Below, piece by piece: positions 34,222 through 43,705 of a stretch of DNA of 64,000 bases. Made by a program: the position numbers and the translations under genes. Where the stretch lies: the NCBI GenBank assembly GCA_963676905.2, contig CAXXVE010000001.1:1860001-1924000 (forward strand). Direction: 5' to 3'. The stretch's first letter is position 1. Every line of letters begins with the position of its first letter. The stretch is from Oceanispirochaeta sp963676905 (GTDB taxonomy: Bacteria; Spirochaetota; Spirochaetia; DSM-2461). A model generated the notes under the pieces. That model was not told the origin of the DNA, made no database searches, and saw only the letters and a list, made by a program, of their open reading frames with translations.

Positions 34222-35994
34222 ATGACTCATTCCATACCGGATAGAAGAAAAATTCTGATACTTTTTCTTTTTTTCTCCGGCTTTCTCCTGGATTTTTACT
34301 ATTTTCATCTGAATCTCAATGAACGGAACAACACAGGAGTTGCCTATATGTCCCTGGCCTCGGGGATCATTCTTCTTGCTTCCATCATCTACTATCTGAA
34401 GACCAACCGGCGGGAAAACACCTTTCTGGCAGGTCTTTTTGTCTGTTCCACTCAGATTATCTCACTTCTATTCATAGGTACAAATAATGACAAGGGCCTC
34501 TACTGGCTCCTGGTGCTGCCTCCCATTGTGTTCTATACCCAGGGAAAGCAGAAGGGCCTCTATTTTACAGGTAGTGTGATTCTGATTATGCTGGGAACCT
34601 TTATTTTTTTCAGGAACCACATGCTGAACACGGGGGTCACCCTTGACCAGTATCTGGACCTGCTTTTTATGTTCAGTATCATTTCCTCTATGACATATGT
34701 TTATGAAAATGCTGCCGAGATCAAAACTGGCCGGCTGAAGGAGCATCTCTACAGAGATTATCTTACAATGCTGCCCAATAGAAACAGCCTTATCAAGGAC
34801 CTGGGTGAACAGAGAGTCCGTTGGCTGATTCTGATTAATATAGACCGCTTCAAGGAGATCAATTCAGTATATGGGACTGATATCGGCGACGGTCTGCTCA
34901 GGAAGACCGGGAACACCCTGACCGAAGAAGCCCTTGAGCATACAAGAGTTTATAAACTCAACTCCGACGAGTATGCCCTTCTTGTTGAAGAGGAGGCACA
35001 GAGCCTTAATGCGGAGTCCTATGTCAAGAAGATCATTGAAGCCTTTTCCGGAGGACTTTTTGTGGAGGGAATTCATATTCCCGTTTCCATAACCATGGGT
35101 ATCAGTTTTGGTGATTCAAGGTTACTGGCCAGATGCAATGCCGCCCTCCAGGAAGCCAGAGCCAGAAGAGCCTCCTATTACTTTTATGAGAAAAGCATAG
35201 AAAAGAAGGAATTCTACAGAGAGAACATCAGGCTCTACTTCACGTTGAACAAAGCCCTGACCAGGGATCTGATCATTCCCTATTATCAGCCCATCGTATA
35301 CAACAGAGATGGATCTGTATGTAAGTATGAATGCCTTATGCGGGTCAGAGTCGGAGAGGACATTCTCAGGCCCCACGAGTTTATCGACGCCGCAAAAAAG
35401 ACAAGACTCTATCCCCATTTTTCCAGGAGTCTTATATCCAAAGCTTGTGCGGATTTTGCTGATATCCAGGATCATGTGTCCATCAATACCTGTATCGAGG
35501 ATATCGATAATCCGGAAACCGTGGATCATATCTGCCGGGAGCTGACGCGGTACAAGATGGGGCCGCGGGTCATATTTGAGATTCTGGAAACCGAACGGGT
35601 TGAAGACCATCCTGCCCTTCCGGGATTTATCACGCGGGTCAGGGAACTGGGGGCCCGAATCGCCATCGATGACTTCGGTTCGGGGTACTCCAATATGGAC
35701 TTCCTCCTGAAGATGAAGTTTGATTATCTGAAGATCGACGGTGTTCTTATCAAATCGATCTGCACAGATCCGAATTCTCTGGCTCTTGTGAAGATGATTG
35801 TGTCTATCTGTAAAGAGATGGGTACGGCAACCATTGCAGAATATGTATACTCCCAGGAGGTCTTTGAGAGTGTCAGATCCCTGGGGGTGGATTTTTCCCA
35901 GGGTTACTATATCGGGGAACCTGCTCCCCTGGGACAGCAGGTGGAGGCCGGCACAGTTCTCCCCGGAAGGATTCATGCAGACAGAATCTCCTGA
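34222..35994 (+). CDS. Membrane GGDEF-EAL protein, probable c-di-GMP phosphodiesterase
   Basis: The protein has 590 residues. About six membrane segments occupy residues 8-165. The GGDEF domain (about 175-320) is degenerate, with LNSDEYALL in place of GGDEF, so cyclase activity is unlikely. The EAL domain (about 340-575) reads ECL for EAL but keeps the expected metal and catalytic residues. These lie in CIEDI with preceding Asn, FEILETERV, AIDDFGSGYSN, DYLKIDGV, TIAEYV and FSQGYY. It should hydrolyse c-di-GMP, possibly with the degenerate domain as a GTP-binding regulator. It opposes the ODP-GGDEF cyclase at 26-27.8 kb. Confidence 0.88.
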   Translation: MTHSIPDRRKILILFLFFSGFLLDFYYFHLNLNERNNTGVAYMSLASGIILLASIIYYLKTNRRENTFLAGLFVCSTQIISLLFIGTNNDKGLYWLLVLPPIVFYTQGKQKGLYFTGSVILIMLGTFIFFRNHMLNTGVTLDQYLDLLFMFSIISSMTYVYENAAEIKTGRLKEHLYRDYLTMLPNRNSLIKDLGEQRVRWLILINIDRFKEINSVYGTDIGDGLLRKTGNTLTEEALEHTRVYKLNSDEYALLVEEEAQSLNAESYVKKIIEAFSGGLFVEGIHIPVSITMGISFGDSRLLARCNAALQEARARRASYYFYEKSIEKKEFYRENIRLYFTLNKALTRDLIIPYYQPIVYNRDGSVCKYECLMRVRVGEDILRPHEFIDAAKKTRLYPHFSRSLISKACADFADIQDHVSINTCIEDIDNPETVDHICRELTRYKMGPRVIFEILETERVEDHPALPGFITRVRELGARIAIDDFGSGYSNMDFLLKMKFDYLKIDGVLIKSICTDPNSLALVKMIVSICKEMGTATIAEYVYSQEVFESVRSLGVDFSQGYYIGEPAPLGQQVEAGTVLPGRIHADRIS

Positions 35995-36044
35995 TGCTCT
36001 CTCTTTCCTGTGTTCTTACCGGCTTGGGCTATGGTGACTGTAAT

Positions 36045-36074
36045 AAAAAACCGGAAGCTCCAGGGAACTTCCGG
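36045..36074 (-). terminator. Rho-independent terminator of the eda-kdgK operon
   Basis: Read on the minus strand, CCGGAAG and CTTCCGG form a 7-bp stem followed by TTTTTTATT. It lies 36 bp beyond the kdgK stop. Confidence 0.88.
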
Positions 36075-36109
36075 CCGGTATACAAATAAAAGCTTTATCT
36101 AAAGCGGTT

Positions 36110-37207
36110 TTAGCGGTCTACTCTCGCTCCGCCGCCGCCGACGATCTTCTCAACTTCCGCCAGGGACGCCATGGTGGTGTCTCCGGGGGTTGTCATGGCA
36201 AGGGCTCCGTGAGCCGCGCCGTAGTTCACGGCCTTGTCCGCGTCGTTGTAGGTCATATATCCGTAGATCAGACCGGAGGCGAAGCTGTCTCCGCCGCCGA
36301 CACGGTCCATAATCTCAAGGCCGGGTCTGTGCTGTGCCTCAAAGATCTCTCCGTCGTACCATGAGATGGCACCCCAGTCGTTGACTGTGGCTGTCACTAC
36401 ACCGCGGAGGGTTGTGGCTGTGGCCTTGAAGTTGGGGAACTCTGAAACAGCCTTATTGATCATGTTCTTGAAGTTCTCTGTTTCAAGGTCTGTCAGGTTA
36501 TCATCAGTACCCTCTACCTCGAAGCCGAGACAGGCAGTGAAGTCCTCTTCGTTTCCGATCATGACATCAACGTATTTGGCGATCTCTCTGTTTACTTCCT
36601 GAGCCTTGGCTTCGCCGCCGATGGCCTTCCAGAGGGAGGGGCGGTAGTTCAGGTCGTAGGAGATGATGGTGCCGTACTTTTTGGCGGCCTTCATGGCTTC
36701 GATCACAACACCGGGGGTCGTTTCGGAGAGGGCTGCGAAGATTCCTCCTGTGTGGAACCATCTTACTCCCTGGCTGAAGAGTCCTTCCCAGTCGATGTCG
36801 CCCTCTTTGAGCTGGCTGACGGCTGTGTTTCCTCTGTCAGAGCATCCAACGGCGCCTCTGATGCCGAATCCTCTTTCGGTAAAGTTCAGACCGTTTCTTG
36901 TCTCTCTTCCGCAGCCGTCGTACTTGTCCCATTTGATCCAGGATGTATCAACGCCGCCCTGGAGGATCAGGTCCTCTACAAGGCGTCCAACGGGGTTGTC
37001 GGCAAAGGCTGTGACAACAGCGGCTCTCATGCCGAAGCAGCGGCGCAGTCCTCTGGCCACATTGTACTCTCCACCGCCTTCCCAGGCCTGGAACTGTCTT
37101 GTTGTATGGATTCTTCCCTCACCGGGATCAAGACGAAGCATGACTTCTCCCAGGGAAACGATATCGTATCTGCACTCTTCGGCAGGTCTTATTGTCATTT
37201 TGGACAT
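36110..37207 (-). CDS. kdgK: 2-keto-3-deoxygluconate kinase, PfkB family
   Basis: The 365-residue ribokinase-fold enzyme begins YDIVSLGEVMLRLDPGE, has WEGGGEYNVARGLRRCFG at the substrate site, and the catalytic DRVGGGDSFASGLIYGY with the Asp base. It phosphorylates 2-keto-3-deoxygluconate to KDPG, which the adjacent Eda cleaves. AGGAG lies 8 nt before the ATG, and the gene starts 18 nt after eda. The pair forms the lower arm of hexuronate/gluconate degradation. It could also accept related keto sugars. Confidence 0.92.
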   Translation of the reverse strand: MSKMTIRPAEECRYDIVSLGEVMLRLDPGEGRIHTTRQFQAWEGGGEYNVARGLRRCFGMRAAVVTAFADNPVGRLVEDLILQGGVDTSWIKWDKYDGCGRETRNGLNFTERGFGIRGAVGCSDRGNTAVSQLKEGDIDWEGLFSQGVRWFHTGGIFAALSETTPGVVIEAMKAAKKYGTIISYDLNYRPSLWKAIGGEAKAQEVNREIAKYVDVMIGNEEDFTACLGFEVEGTDDNLTDLETENFKNMINKAVSEFPNFKATATTLRGVVTATVNDWGAISWYDGEIFEAQHRPGLEIMDRVGGGDSFASGLIYGYMTYNDADKAVNYGAAHGALAMTTPGDTTMASLAEVEKIVGGGGARVDR

Positions 37208-37225
37208 TCTTATATCTCCTGTACT

Positions 37226-37885
37226 TTAGTATTTAGCAGCCAGTTCTACGGCTTCTTTTACGATGGTGGCGATCTTGTCCCAGTCACCGGCTTCGATGTC
37301 CGCAGCCTTTCCTACCCATGTACCGCCGGCACAGGGAATCTGGGGAATGGAGAGGTAGTCACCCAGGTTGCCTGTGTTTACACCGCCGGTGGGCATTACT
37401 CTGATTCCCATATGCTTGTAGGGGCCGATAAAGTTTGCAAGCATCTTTGTTCCGCCCATGGCTTCGGCGGGGAAGAACTTAACCATTCTGATGCCGAACT
37501 GCATGATCTGCTCCAGTTCACTGGGGGTACAGAATCCGGGGAAGAAGGGGTAGCCTGATTTTACGGCCTCTTCAACAACAACGGGGTTGAATCCGGGGGC
37601 AACGGCAAACTTGGCTCCTGCATCGAAGGCCTTGTGGAGGTCTTCCTTGTTGAGGATGGTTCCGGCACCCAGTACCAGTTCGGGGAACTGCGCGGCGGCT
37701 TCTCTGATAATGCCTTCGGCTGCCTTTGTTCTGAATGTGATTTCGGCGGCCTTGAGTCCGCAGTCATTCAGGACCTGACACATCTTTACTCCGTCTTCCA
37801 CACTCTCGATGGCGAGGACGGGAACGACTTTCACCTGCCCCAGGGCATCGGCTACGTCGCTGCATTTTTTCTGATAATCAGTCAT
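37226..37885 (-). CDS. eda: KDPG/KHG aldolase
   Basis: The 219-residue class I aldolase has the catalytic Glu in AAEITFRTKAAEG, the phosphate-binding LGAGTILN and the Schiff-base Lys in RMVKFFPAEAMGG. PTGGVNTGNLGDYL is also present. It cleaves 2-keto-3-deoxy-6-phosphogluconate to pyruvate and glyceraldehyde 3-phosphate. The ATG at 37885 is preferred over an upstream in-frame ATG because AAAGGAG precedes it. It is the first gene of eda-kdgK, with a KdgR-like box about 87 bp upstream. Confidence 0.94.
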   Translation of the reverse strand: MTDYQKKCSDVADALGQVKVVPVLAIESVEDGVKMCQVLNDCGLKAAEITFRTKAAEGIIREAAAQFPELVLGAGTILNKEDLHKAFDAGAKFAVAPGFNPVVVEEAVKSGYPFFPGFCTPSELEQIMQFGIRMVKFFPAEAMGGTKMLANFIGPYKHMGIRVMPTGGVNTGNLGDYLSIPQIPCAGGTWVGKAADIEAGDWDKIATIVKEAVELAAKY

Positions 37886-37971
37886 CCTAATCTCCTTTCT
37901 TTCTATAGGAATAGTATAGGTCATTTGTTTTTAAGTTTTACGGTTCTCCTTTATATCACATATTTAGAAAA

Positions 37972-37997
37972 TGAAACAGGGTTTCAAAAAACGTTTT
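37972..37997. promoter_or_regulatory. KdgR-like operator and second palindrome upstream of eda-kdgK
   Basis: TGAAAC-AGG-GTTTCA (37972-37986) is a perfect 15-bp inverted repeat. It matches the TGAAACnnnGTTTCA layout of KdgR boxes in enterobacteria. AAAACGTTTT (37988-37997) follows immediately. Both lie in the divergent spacer between eda and tetR, closer to eda control. Confidence 0.6.
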
Positions 37998-38062
37998 CAG
38001 CAAAAAAATATCACCATTTTCACTCTTTCATCATCAAATTCAGCAAAGTGAGGTCTAAATCC

Positions 38063-38090
38063 TTGACAAGTGAACGATGGATTACATACT
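38063..38090 (+). promoter_or_regulatory. Probable promoter of the tetR-RND operon
   Basis: TTGACA (38063-38068) is followed after 16 bp by CATACT (38085-38090). Its position excludes translation from the upstream ATG at 38077 and supports the ATG at 38131. Confidence 0.5.
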
Positions 38091-38130
38091 CTTAGTATTG
38101 AAAAAGATACTTTGGGTAGGTTTTGAGGCT

Positions 38131-38778
38131 ATGGGCAGTTCGGAAACTAAAAAGCAGCTGGAGCTGAAAGCGCTCCAATTTTTCTCGGAACACGACTTTG
38201 ACCGTTCCAATCTCAATGATATCGCCAAGGCTCTCGGTGTGACCAAGGGAGCCATCTACCACTACTTCCGAAGCAAGGATGAACTGTTTCTTGCTGCGGT
38301 GAACCATCTTCTTGATGTGATGATGGAGATGTTTACAAAGGGCCTGCCCCGGGATATCCCCGTTAAAAACCTTCTTGAAAATCTCTTTCAGATGGAGGAG
38401 ATGATGATGGTCCTCAGTCAGGCCCTGAGCCTGAAGGCCGATGGCGACATGTATAAGAACACCCTCTACCTTTTTCTCACGGGCACCAAGAAATTCCCCG
38501 AGCTGACAGACCGTATGGACGAGCTCTATTCCGGATTCATCAACTCCCTTGAGAACCTTCTCAATGCAGGAATTGTAAGGGGAGAATTGAGGCGGGATGT
38601 TGACAGCAGAGCCATCGCTTTCGAGATCACCGCCTTCTATGAGGGAGCTCTGCTCCTTGGAAGTTTTTCAAACAGAAACGACTATGCAGTTCTGGGCCCC
38701 AGGGTCTGTACTTCCATCTGGAAGAGGATTGCCGCAGAACCGGCAGACGGGGGTTCTGAAGGAGGAAATAATGAGTAA
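38131..38778 (+). CDS. TetR/AcrR family transcriptional regulator
   Basis: The 215-residue protein has an N-terminal HTH: LKALQFFSEHDFDRSNLNDIAKALGVTKGAIYHYFRSKDELF in outline (about 11-55). A helical effector-binding domain follows. It probably represses its own operon, which encodes an RND exporter and envelope proteins. The ATG at 38131 is preferred because the promoter-like -10 overlaps an earlier in-frame ATG. Its stop overlaps the RND start by 8 nt. Confidence 0.88.
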   Translation: MGSSETKKQLELKALQFFSEHDFDRSNLNDIAKALGVTKGAIYHYFRSKDELFLAAVNHLLDVMMEMFTKGLPRDIPVKNLLENLFQMEEMMMVLSQALSLKADGDMYKNTLYLFLTGTKKFPELTDRMDELYSGFINSLENLLNAGIVRGELRRDVDSRAIAFEITAFYEGALLLGSFSNRNDYAVLGPRVCTSIWKRIAAEPADGGSEGGNNE

Positions 38779-41581
38779 CACCGACAGACAATCCCTGCTG
38801 GGGTCCTGGGCTATATGGGCGGGAACCAATCCCAAAAAGGTCTTTCTACTTGTCTTTCTGATTACCGCCGTGATGATAACAGGGACCCTTCATATGAAAA
38901 TGGAGATGACCTTCTACTCCATCATGCCCCAGAAGTCCCATCATGTTCAGGATATGAAGAGGATTACAGAGAACTATCCATTTGCCTCAACAATTATTGC
39001 TGTGGTCGACGGGAGAGGCCTGCCGGAGACAGATGCCAAAGCTTCGGTTAAGGCGGCCATTGATGAGATGGAGATGAGCTTTCTCTCTGAAGAGTTCTCC
39101 GATGCGGTCTCCGGGGTGTACAGCCGGGTTGATCTTGATTTCCTGAAGGAGCATGGTTTTCTCCTTACTGAGGAGAAGGACCTGAAGCGGATGGCCCGAA
39201 TGTATGCCGATCCCGAGCTCCTTCCCTTTCTCACGGCCCTGAATGATGATCTGGAGAGAGAGTACTCCGGTGACGGTGAAGCCATGGACGATGATGAAAC
39301 CAGGCTCAGCGCCTGGCTCGGGGGGCTGGAGGATCTTCTGAGCCTACTGGCCGACTCTCTGGAGGGTGAACTCCCGAAGGGTGAAATGGAAAGCGCAATG
39401 GACTCGTATCTTCTGGGAGAGAGCTACTATCTGAGCCGGGAAGAGAATATGGGGATTATCTTTATCAACCCGACCTATACCGTAAACGATCTGGGTCCCC
39501 TGGTGACGCAGACCAACCGGATAGACCTGAAGGTCACAGAGATTGCCCGGAGCCGGGGACTGGATGCCGGTATTACAGGTTTTATTGTTGTGGGACGGGA
39601 TGAGATGGTCACCTCGGAGCAGGGCTTCGCCCTCTCCATGATCCTGGCTCTGGTACTGATCCTCCTTCTTATGATTGCTGTATTCAGGATGCGCTCCACA
39701 CCCCTGATTATCGGGACCCCCCTTTTCCTGGGGATACTCTGGACTTCAGGGATGACGGGGTTTCTCCTGCACCGGCTCAATATCATGACCGCCATGTATA
39801 TGGTGGCCCTCCTGGGGCTTGGGGTGGACTATGCCATCCACCTGATGACAGGCTATGTACAGGAGCGGGATCGGGGGCAGGATTTCCTCCCGGCACTGAA
39901 GGAGGCATTTGTAAAGGGTGGCAAGGGGGTTATTACAGGAGGCCTTACAACGGCGGCGGCCTTCTATGCTCTGCTGATGGCTGAAAGTGATCTTGTCCGG
40001 GAGCTGGCTGTTGTGGCAGGCACGGGTATACTCTGTGAACTGCTTGCTATGATTCTCTTTATTCCCGCATATCTGGGATGGCGGAACGGGCGCCTTGTGA
40101 AGAAGGGGAAGGAAGACCCCATGCTCCGGAGAAAGTCCCGCATCCGCTCTGATTTCGCCGACGGACTGGGGCTCCGTGTAACAAGGCGGCCGGGACTCTG
40201 GGCTGGGGGGCTTATGGTCCTCTGCCTTGCCCTCGCCACTCAGGCTCCGAAGGTGGAGCTGGAAGACAACATAATGAATATGGAGGCCAAGGGGCTGAAG
40301 TCCATCGAGCTGCAGGATGTTATGACCGAGGAGTTCGGCGCGGCTCCCGATGTGCTCTATGTGATCTCCGATGACAGGAACGAGCTCCCCGAAATGGTTA
40401 CGGCCCTTGATGATCTGGACTCTGTGAAGGATGTGAGTGCCATTACCCAGTGGTGGCCGACGGAGGCTCAACTGCAGGAACGGCGGCCCTGGCTGGATCT
40501 GATCCGGAGTCAGCTGGCGGGCCGGCCCTCCGGCAGCGCTGCGGTTCCCGCCCCGGGGCAAGAGTCTGAAATCGATCCCGATCTGGTGCTTGAGGAGCTC
40601 TACCGCCTCGAGGCCAACCTGATCGAGATGGGTGACCTTGCCGTACTGGGGGGAAGCGACCGTCTGGCCTATCTTCTGAACCTTATCACAGGCCTGAATA
40701 TGGATGGTGAGAAGGTAAAGGACTCGGTCTTCGACCGTCTCTTCGAATCCCTTGAATCCAGAAGCTTTGATGCCTCGGGCCCCGGGACTTTCCAGAGTGA
40801 ATTTTCCCCTCTCCTGACTGAAAAAATCCTCAGGATGGCCTCGTCCGGGGATATCGCGCTGGAAGACCTTCCTCCCATGATCCGAGACACCTTTCTGTCA
40901 ACCACCGATGACTCCACTCTTGTGACCATCGCCCCGGGAATGAATCCCTGGGAGGGGGAGTTCCGGAACATCTTCTCAAGACAGGTGGCCACCGTCACAG
41001 ACAGGGGAACGGGAATGATCCTTGCGGCGGACCAGCTGATCCAGATTGCCGACAGCGACGGTAAGAAGTCCATGGTGGCCGCCCTTATCGCCGTATTCAT
41101 CATCCTTCTTCTTGACTTCCGGAATCTGAAGCTGACGGTGCTTACCTTTATTCCCCTTCTCATGTCCTTTGCCTCCCTCTTCGGGCTTATGGCTGTCTTC
41201 GGAATCAAATTCGACTTTGTGAATATTATCTCCATCCCCCTGCTTGTAGGAATAGGCATCGACGATTCGGTACACATCAACCACCGTTATCTGACCGAAG
41301 GGAAGGGGCAAATGCACACCGCTCTGGCGGGTACGGGTTCCGCCGTGGCCCTGACAACAATAACAACCATGATCGGTTTCGCCTCCTTTATCCCCTCCAT
41401 CATGAGGGCCATGAGGAGTACCGGTATCGTTCTGACCCTGGCCATGGCTCTGGCCTTTGTCTACTCAGTCTGCTTTCATCCTGCCCTTATCGTTCTGGTT
41501 CATGAGCGTTTGGGATGGGAGCTGAAGGAGTGGAACCCGAAATCCTTCGGGAAATTTTTTGGAAAGAGGAGTTCTAAATGA
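38771..41581 (+). CDS. RND/MMPL family transporter
   Basis: The 936-residue inner-membrane protein has two halves. Each has one membrane helix, a large periplasmic domain and a cluster of five helices (sterol-sensing-like). GLGVDYAIHLMTGYVQER in the first half and GIGIDDSVHINHRYLTEG in the second are the conserved intramembrane acidic motifs used for proton coupling. Size and motifs fit HpnN/MMPL-type lipid exporters rather than AcrB drug pumps. GGAGG precedes the ATG. The gene order TetR-RND-LolA-like-outer-membrane protein suggests transport of a lipid or hydrophobic molecule across the envelope; this is inference. Confidence 0.88.
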   Translation: MSNTDRQSLLGSWAIWAGTNPKKVFLLVFLITAVMITGTLHMKMEMTFYSIMPQKSHHVQDMKRITENYPFASTIIAVVDGRGLPETDAKASVKAAIDEMEMSFLSEEFSDAVSGVYSRVDLDFLKEHGFLLTEEKDLKRMARMYADPELLPFLTALNDDLEREYSGDGEAMDDDETRLSAWLGGLEDLLSLLADSLEGELPKGEMESAMDSYLLGESYYLSREENMGIIFINPTYTVNDLGPLVTQTNRIDLKVTEIARSRGLDAGITGFIVVGRDEMVTSEQGFALSMILALVLILLLMIAVFRMRSTPLIIGTPLFLGILWTSGMTGFLLHRLNIMTAMYMVALLGLGVDYAIHLMTGYVQERDRGQDFLPALKEAFVKGGKGVITGGLTTAAAFYALLMAESDLVRELAVVAGTGILCELLAMILFIPAYLGWRNGRLVKKGKEDPMLRRKSRIRSDFADGLGLRVTRRPGLWAGGLMVLCLALATQAPKVELEDNIMNMEAKGLKSIELQDVMTEEFGAAPDVLYVISDDRNELPEMVTALDDLDSVKDVSAITQWWPTEAQLQERRPWLDLIRSQLAGRPSGSAAVPAPGQESEIDPDLVLEELYRLEANLIEMGDLAVLGGSDRLAYLLNLITGLNMDGEKVKDSVFDRLFESLESRSFDASGPGTFQSEFSPLLTEKILRMASSGDIALEDLPPMIRDTFLSTTDDSTLVTIAPGMNPWEGEFRNIFSRQVATVTDRGTGMILAADQLIQIADSDGKKSMVAALIAVFIILLLDFRNLKLTVLTFIPLLMSFASLFGLMAVFGIKFDFVNIISIPLLVGIGIDDSVHINHRYLTEGKGQMHTALAGTGSAVALTTITTMIGFASFIPSIMRAMRSTGIVLTLAMALAFVYSVCFHPALIVLVHERLGWELKEWNPKSFGKFFGKRSSK

Positions 41582-42336
41582 AAAAATCTGCACTTACGGC
41601 CCTTATGGGCCTTCTTATCCTGTCCGCTGCGGCGGCCCAGGATGCACGGGAAATACTGGACCGGGCGGACAGAAGCTTTGAACTGGACAGGGTGTACTCG
41701 GAGAGTTCCCTGACAGTCTATAAAAACGGAAAGCCCCAGTCGCCCCAGCTTATGATCGGTTATACCCTGGATGACTCTTCCGGCGAGGCCCGGTCTCTTA
41801 CTGTGTTCCGGGAGCCTGCAAGGGTGGCGGGGACGGCCTATCTGATGCTGGGAGACGATCTGTGGGTCCGCTTCGCCTCGACAGGAAGGGTCAGGAAGCT
41901 GAGTTCCTCGGCCAAGAAGAACTCCGCCGCCGGCAGCGATTTTTCCTATGCCGACATGGGAGAGGGGGGAGACAGCTTTTCCAAAGACTACGATGCCCTT
42001 CTGGAAGGAAGCGAGAGGATTGACGGAACCGACTGCTACCGTCTGGTTCTGACACCGGCAAACAGGGATGCAGTCTATGAAAAGATGGTTGTCTGGGTCA
42101 GCCGGGATGACTCCCTCTATCTGAAAATTGAGTATTATGACAAGGGAGCCCCTGTAAAACAGATGACTCTGGAGGGGTACAGCGAAGTCGGGGGCGTTCC
42201 CTATCCCGGAGTGATCACCATGACAAGTCTTGTTAAAAAGTCTGAATCCGTGATGGAAACCCAATTGATAGAGCATGACTCCGACAGGGTCCAGGAGAGT
42301 TTTTTCACAACGGGCTACCTGGATACCATAAGGTAG
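41578..42336 (+). CDS. LolA-like outer-membrane lipoprotein-sorting protein
   Basis: The 252-residue protein has a signal peptide (about 1-20, ending SAAAAQD). An antiparallel beta fold follows with SSLTVYKNGK, YLMLGDDLWVRFASTGRVRKLSSSAKKN and GTDCYRLVLTPANRDAVYEKMVVWVSRDD. This matches the LolA-like family that travels with RND exporters and is thought to shuttle lipids in the periplasm. The ATGA overlap with the RND gene indicates coupling. Confidence 0.85.
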   Translation: MKKSALTALMGLLILSAAAAQDAREILDRADRSFELDRVYSESSLTVYKNGKPQSPQLMIGYTLDDSSGEARSLTVFREPARVAGTAYLMLGDDLWVRFASTGRVRKLSSSAKKNSAAGSDFSYADMGEGGDSFSKDYDALLEGSERIDGTDCYRLVLTPANRDAVYEKMVVWVSRDDSLYLKIEYYDKGAPVKQMTLEGYSEVGGVPYPGVITMTSLVKKSESVMETQLIEHDSDRVQESFFTTGYLDTIR

Positions 42337-42345
42337 GAGGCGGAT

Positions 42346-43653
42346 ATGAAGAGGATTCTGTTTCAAGCTCTATTTTTTTCCGCTGCTCTGACCCTGACGG
42401 CGCAGGTCAACTTCTCGGGAGAGCTGAAACCCGAGGTGATATTCAATATTCCCGGATCTGGGGACTACGAATCGGCCCTGAATCCAGGCAATTTCCTGGG
42501 GGTTCAGGATCTTATGTTCCGGAATGAGATCAATCTGAAGCTGGATCAGAGAAGCGACAGTGCCGCACTTGATCTCTGGCTGCAGATCGGACAGTACCCG
42601 ATAGCGGATATGCTTGCAGGAACTGCCGCCATTGTGACAAGTGACGAGGGGGTTGCAGGTCTGGCAAAGAGTGCCGCCGCGGGGGATCTGGCCTATATGG
42701 CAGACGCCTACATCTACACAGCCGCTCTGCTCCGGGCCAGTGCTGCCTGGATGCCTCTGCCCGAACTCAGACTCACCCTGGGCCGGCAGAGTTTTCTCAC
42801 AGGATACGGCTACGGCTGGAACCCCGTTGATCTGGCCAACCCGCCCAAGGACCCCACCGATCCCGCCGCCTACCTGAAGGGTGTGGACGGCCTGTCCATT
42901 CAGGGCGAACCCCTCTCCTGGCTGGGAATCAGGGCCTACGGCATCCTCCCCACCGAAGCCGGGGCAGCAGGGTATGATGACCTCCTTGCCGGAGGGGAAA
43001 TGACCTTTCAGCTTCCCGCCCTTGAGTTCAAACTTGCAGGGCTCTACGGGGGAGTCAAAGAGGATTCGAATGCCGGCGATCTCTACCCCCATGCCGCCGG
43101 AGCCGCCTTCTATGCAGATCTTCTTGGGGTCGGCCTCTATGGCGAGGGAGTGGTCCGCAGCCGTTCCAGACGAAACCTCACGGAGCCCGACGGTGACCCT
43201 GTCTTTTCAGCCCTGGGGGGAGGGGAGTACTACTTCACCTCCGGACTGAGCGCCGCGGTGGAGTACTTCTACAACGGAGAGGGCTGGGATGATAAACAGA
43301 GGCAGGACTATGCCTTGGATCTGGCGGCGCAGGCAGCTTCTCCGGGAGCCGTGGACGGGGACTCTTTGAGCCTCTACACTCCCATGTATTTTGCAAGGCA
43401 CTACATCCTTCTTAATCTTATGATTCCCTGGTATGCAATGGACAGCAGCTTCAATGCCAATATCATCTACTCTCCCGATTCGAAGGCTCTCTTTGTAACC
43501 CCTTCGGCCTCCTTCAACCTCAACTATGAGGGCACTCTTGTCACAGAACTCTGGTACAGCGGTCAGTTCTCTCTTGATGACAGTGAGTATAACGAGGCAT
43601 GGCTGGCTCCTGCAGCCCATTCAATACTTGTGAATCTGAGATACTACTACTGA
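42346..43653 (+). CDS. Predicted outer-membrane beta-barrel protein
   Basis: The 435-residue protein has a signal peptide (about 1-20, ending LTAQ). It has alternating hydrophobic/polar strands throughout and ends in an aromatic strand (ILVNLRYYY), as in barrels inserted by BamA. I do not recognise a named family, though similar proteins follow RND/LolA-like pairs. It probably forms the outer-membrane part of this system. The gene starts 9 nt after the LolA-like stop with AGGAGG upstream. No clear terminator follows. Confidence 0.75.
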   Translation: MKRILFQALFFSAALTLTAQVNFSGELKPEVIFNIPGSGDYESALNPGNFLGVQDLMFRNEINLKLDQRSDSAALDLWLQIGQYPIADMLAGTAAIVTSDEGVAGLAKSAAAGDLAYMADAYIYTAALLRASAAWMPLPELRLTLGRQSFLTGYGYGWNPVDLANPPKDPTDPAAYLKGVDGLSIQGEPLSWLGIRAYGILPTEAGAAGYDDLLAGGEMTFQLPALEFKLAGLYGGVKEDSNAGDLYPHAAGAAFYADLLGVGLYGEGVVRSRSRRNLTEPDGDPVFSALGGGEYYFTSGLSAAVEYFYNGEGWDDKQRQDYALDLAAQAASPGAVDGDSLSLYTPMYFARHYILLNLMIPWYAMDSSFNANIIYSPDSKALFVTPSASFNLNYEGTLVTELWYSGQFSLDDSEYNEAWLAPAAHSILVNLRYYY

Positions 43654-43705
43654 TGCAGGCTCCCTGCCCGGAGCAACTGATACCGGTGAGTGGTAAAAAT
43701 TTCTG

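Noticed and set aside
38077..38130. Longer TetR start at ATG 38077
   Set aside because: The codon lies inside the TTGACA/CATACT promoter, has no ribosome binding site and adds residues outside the TetR family pattern.
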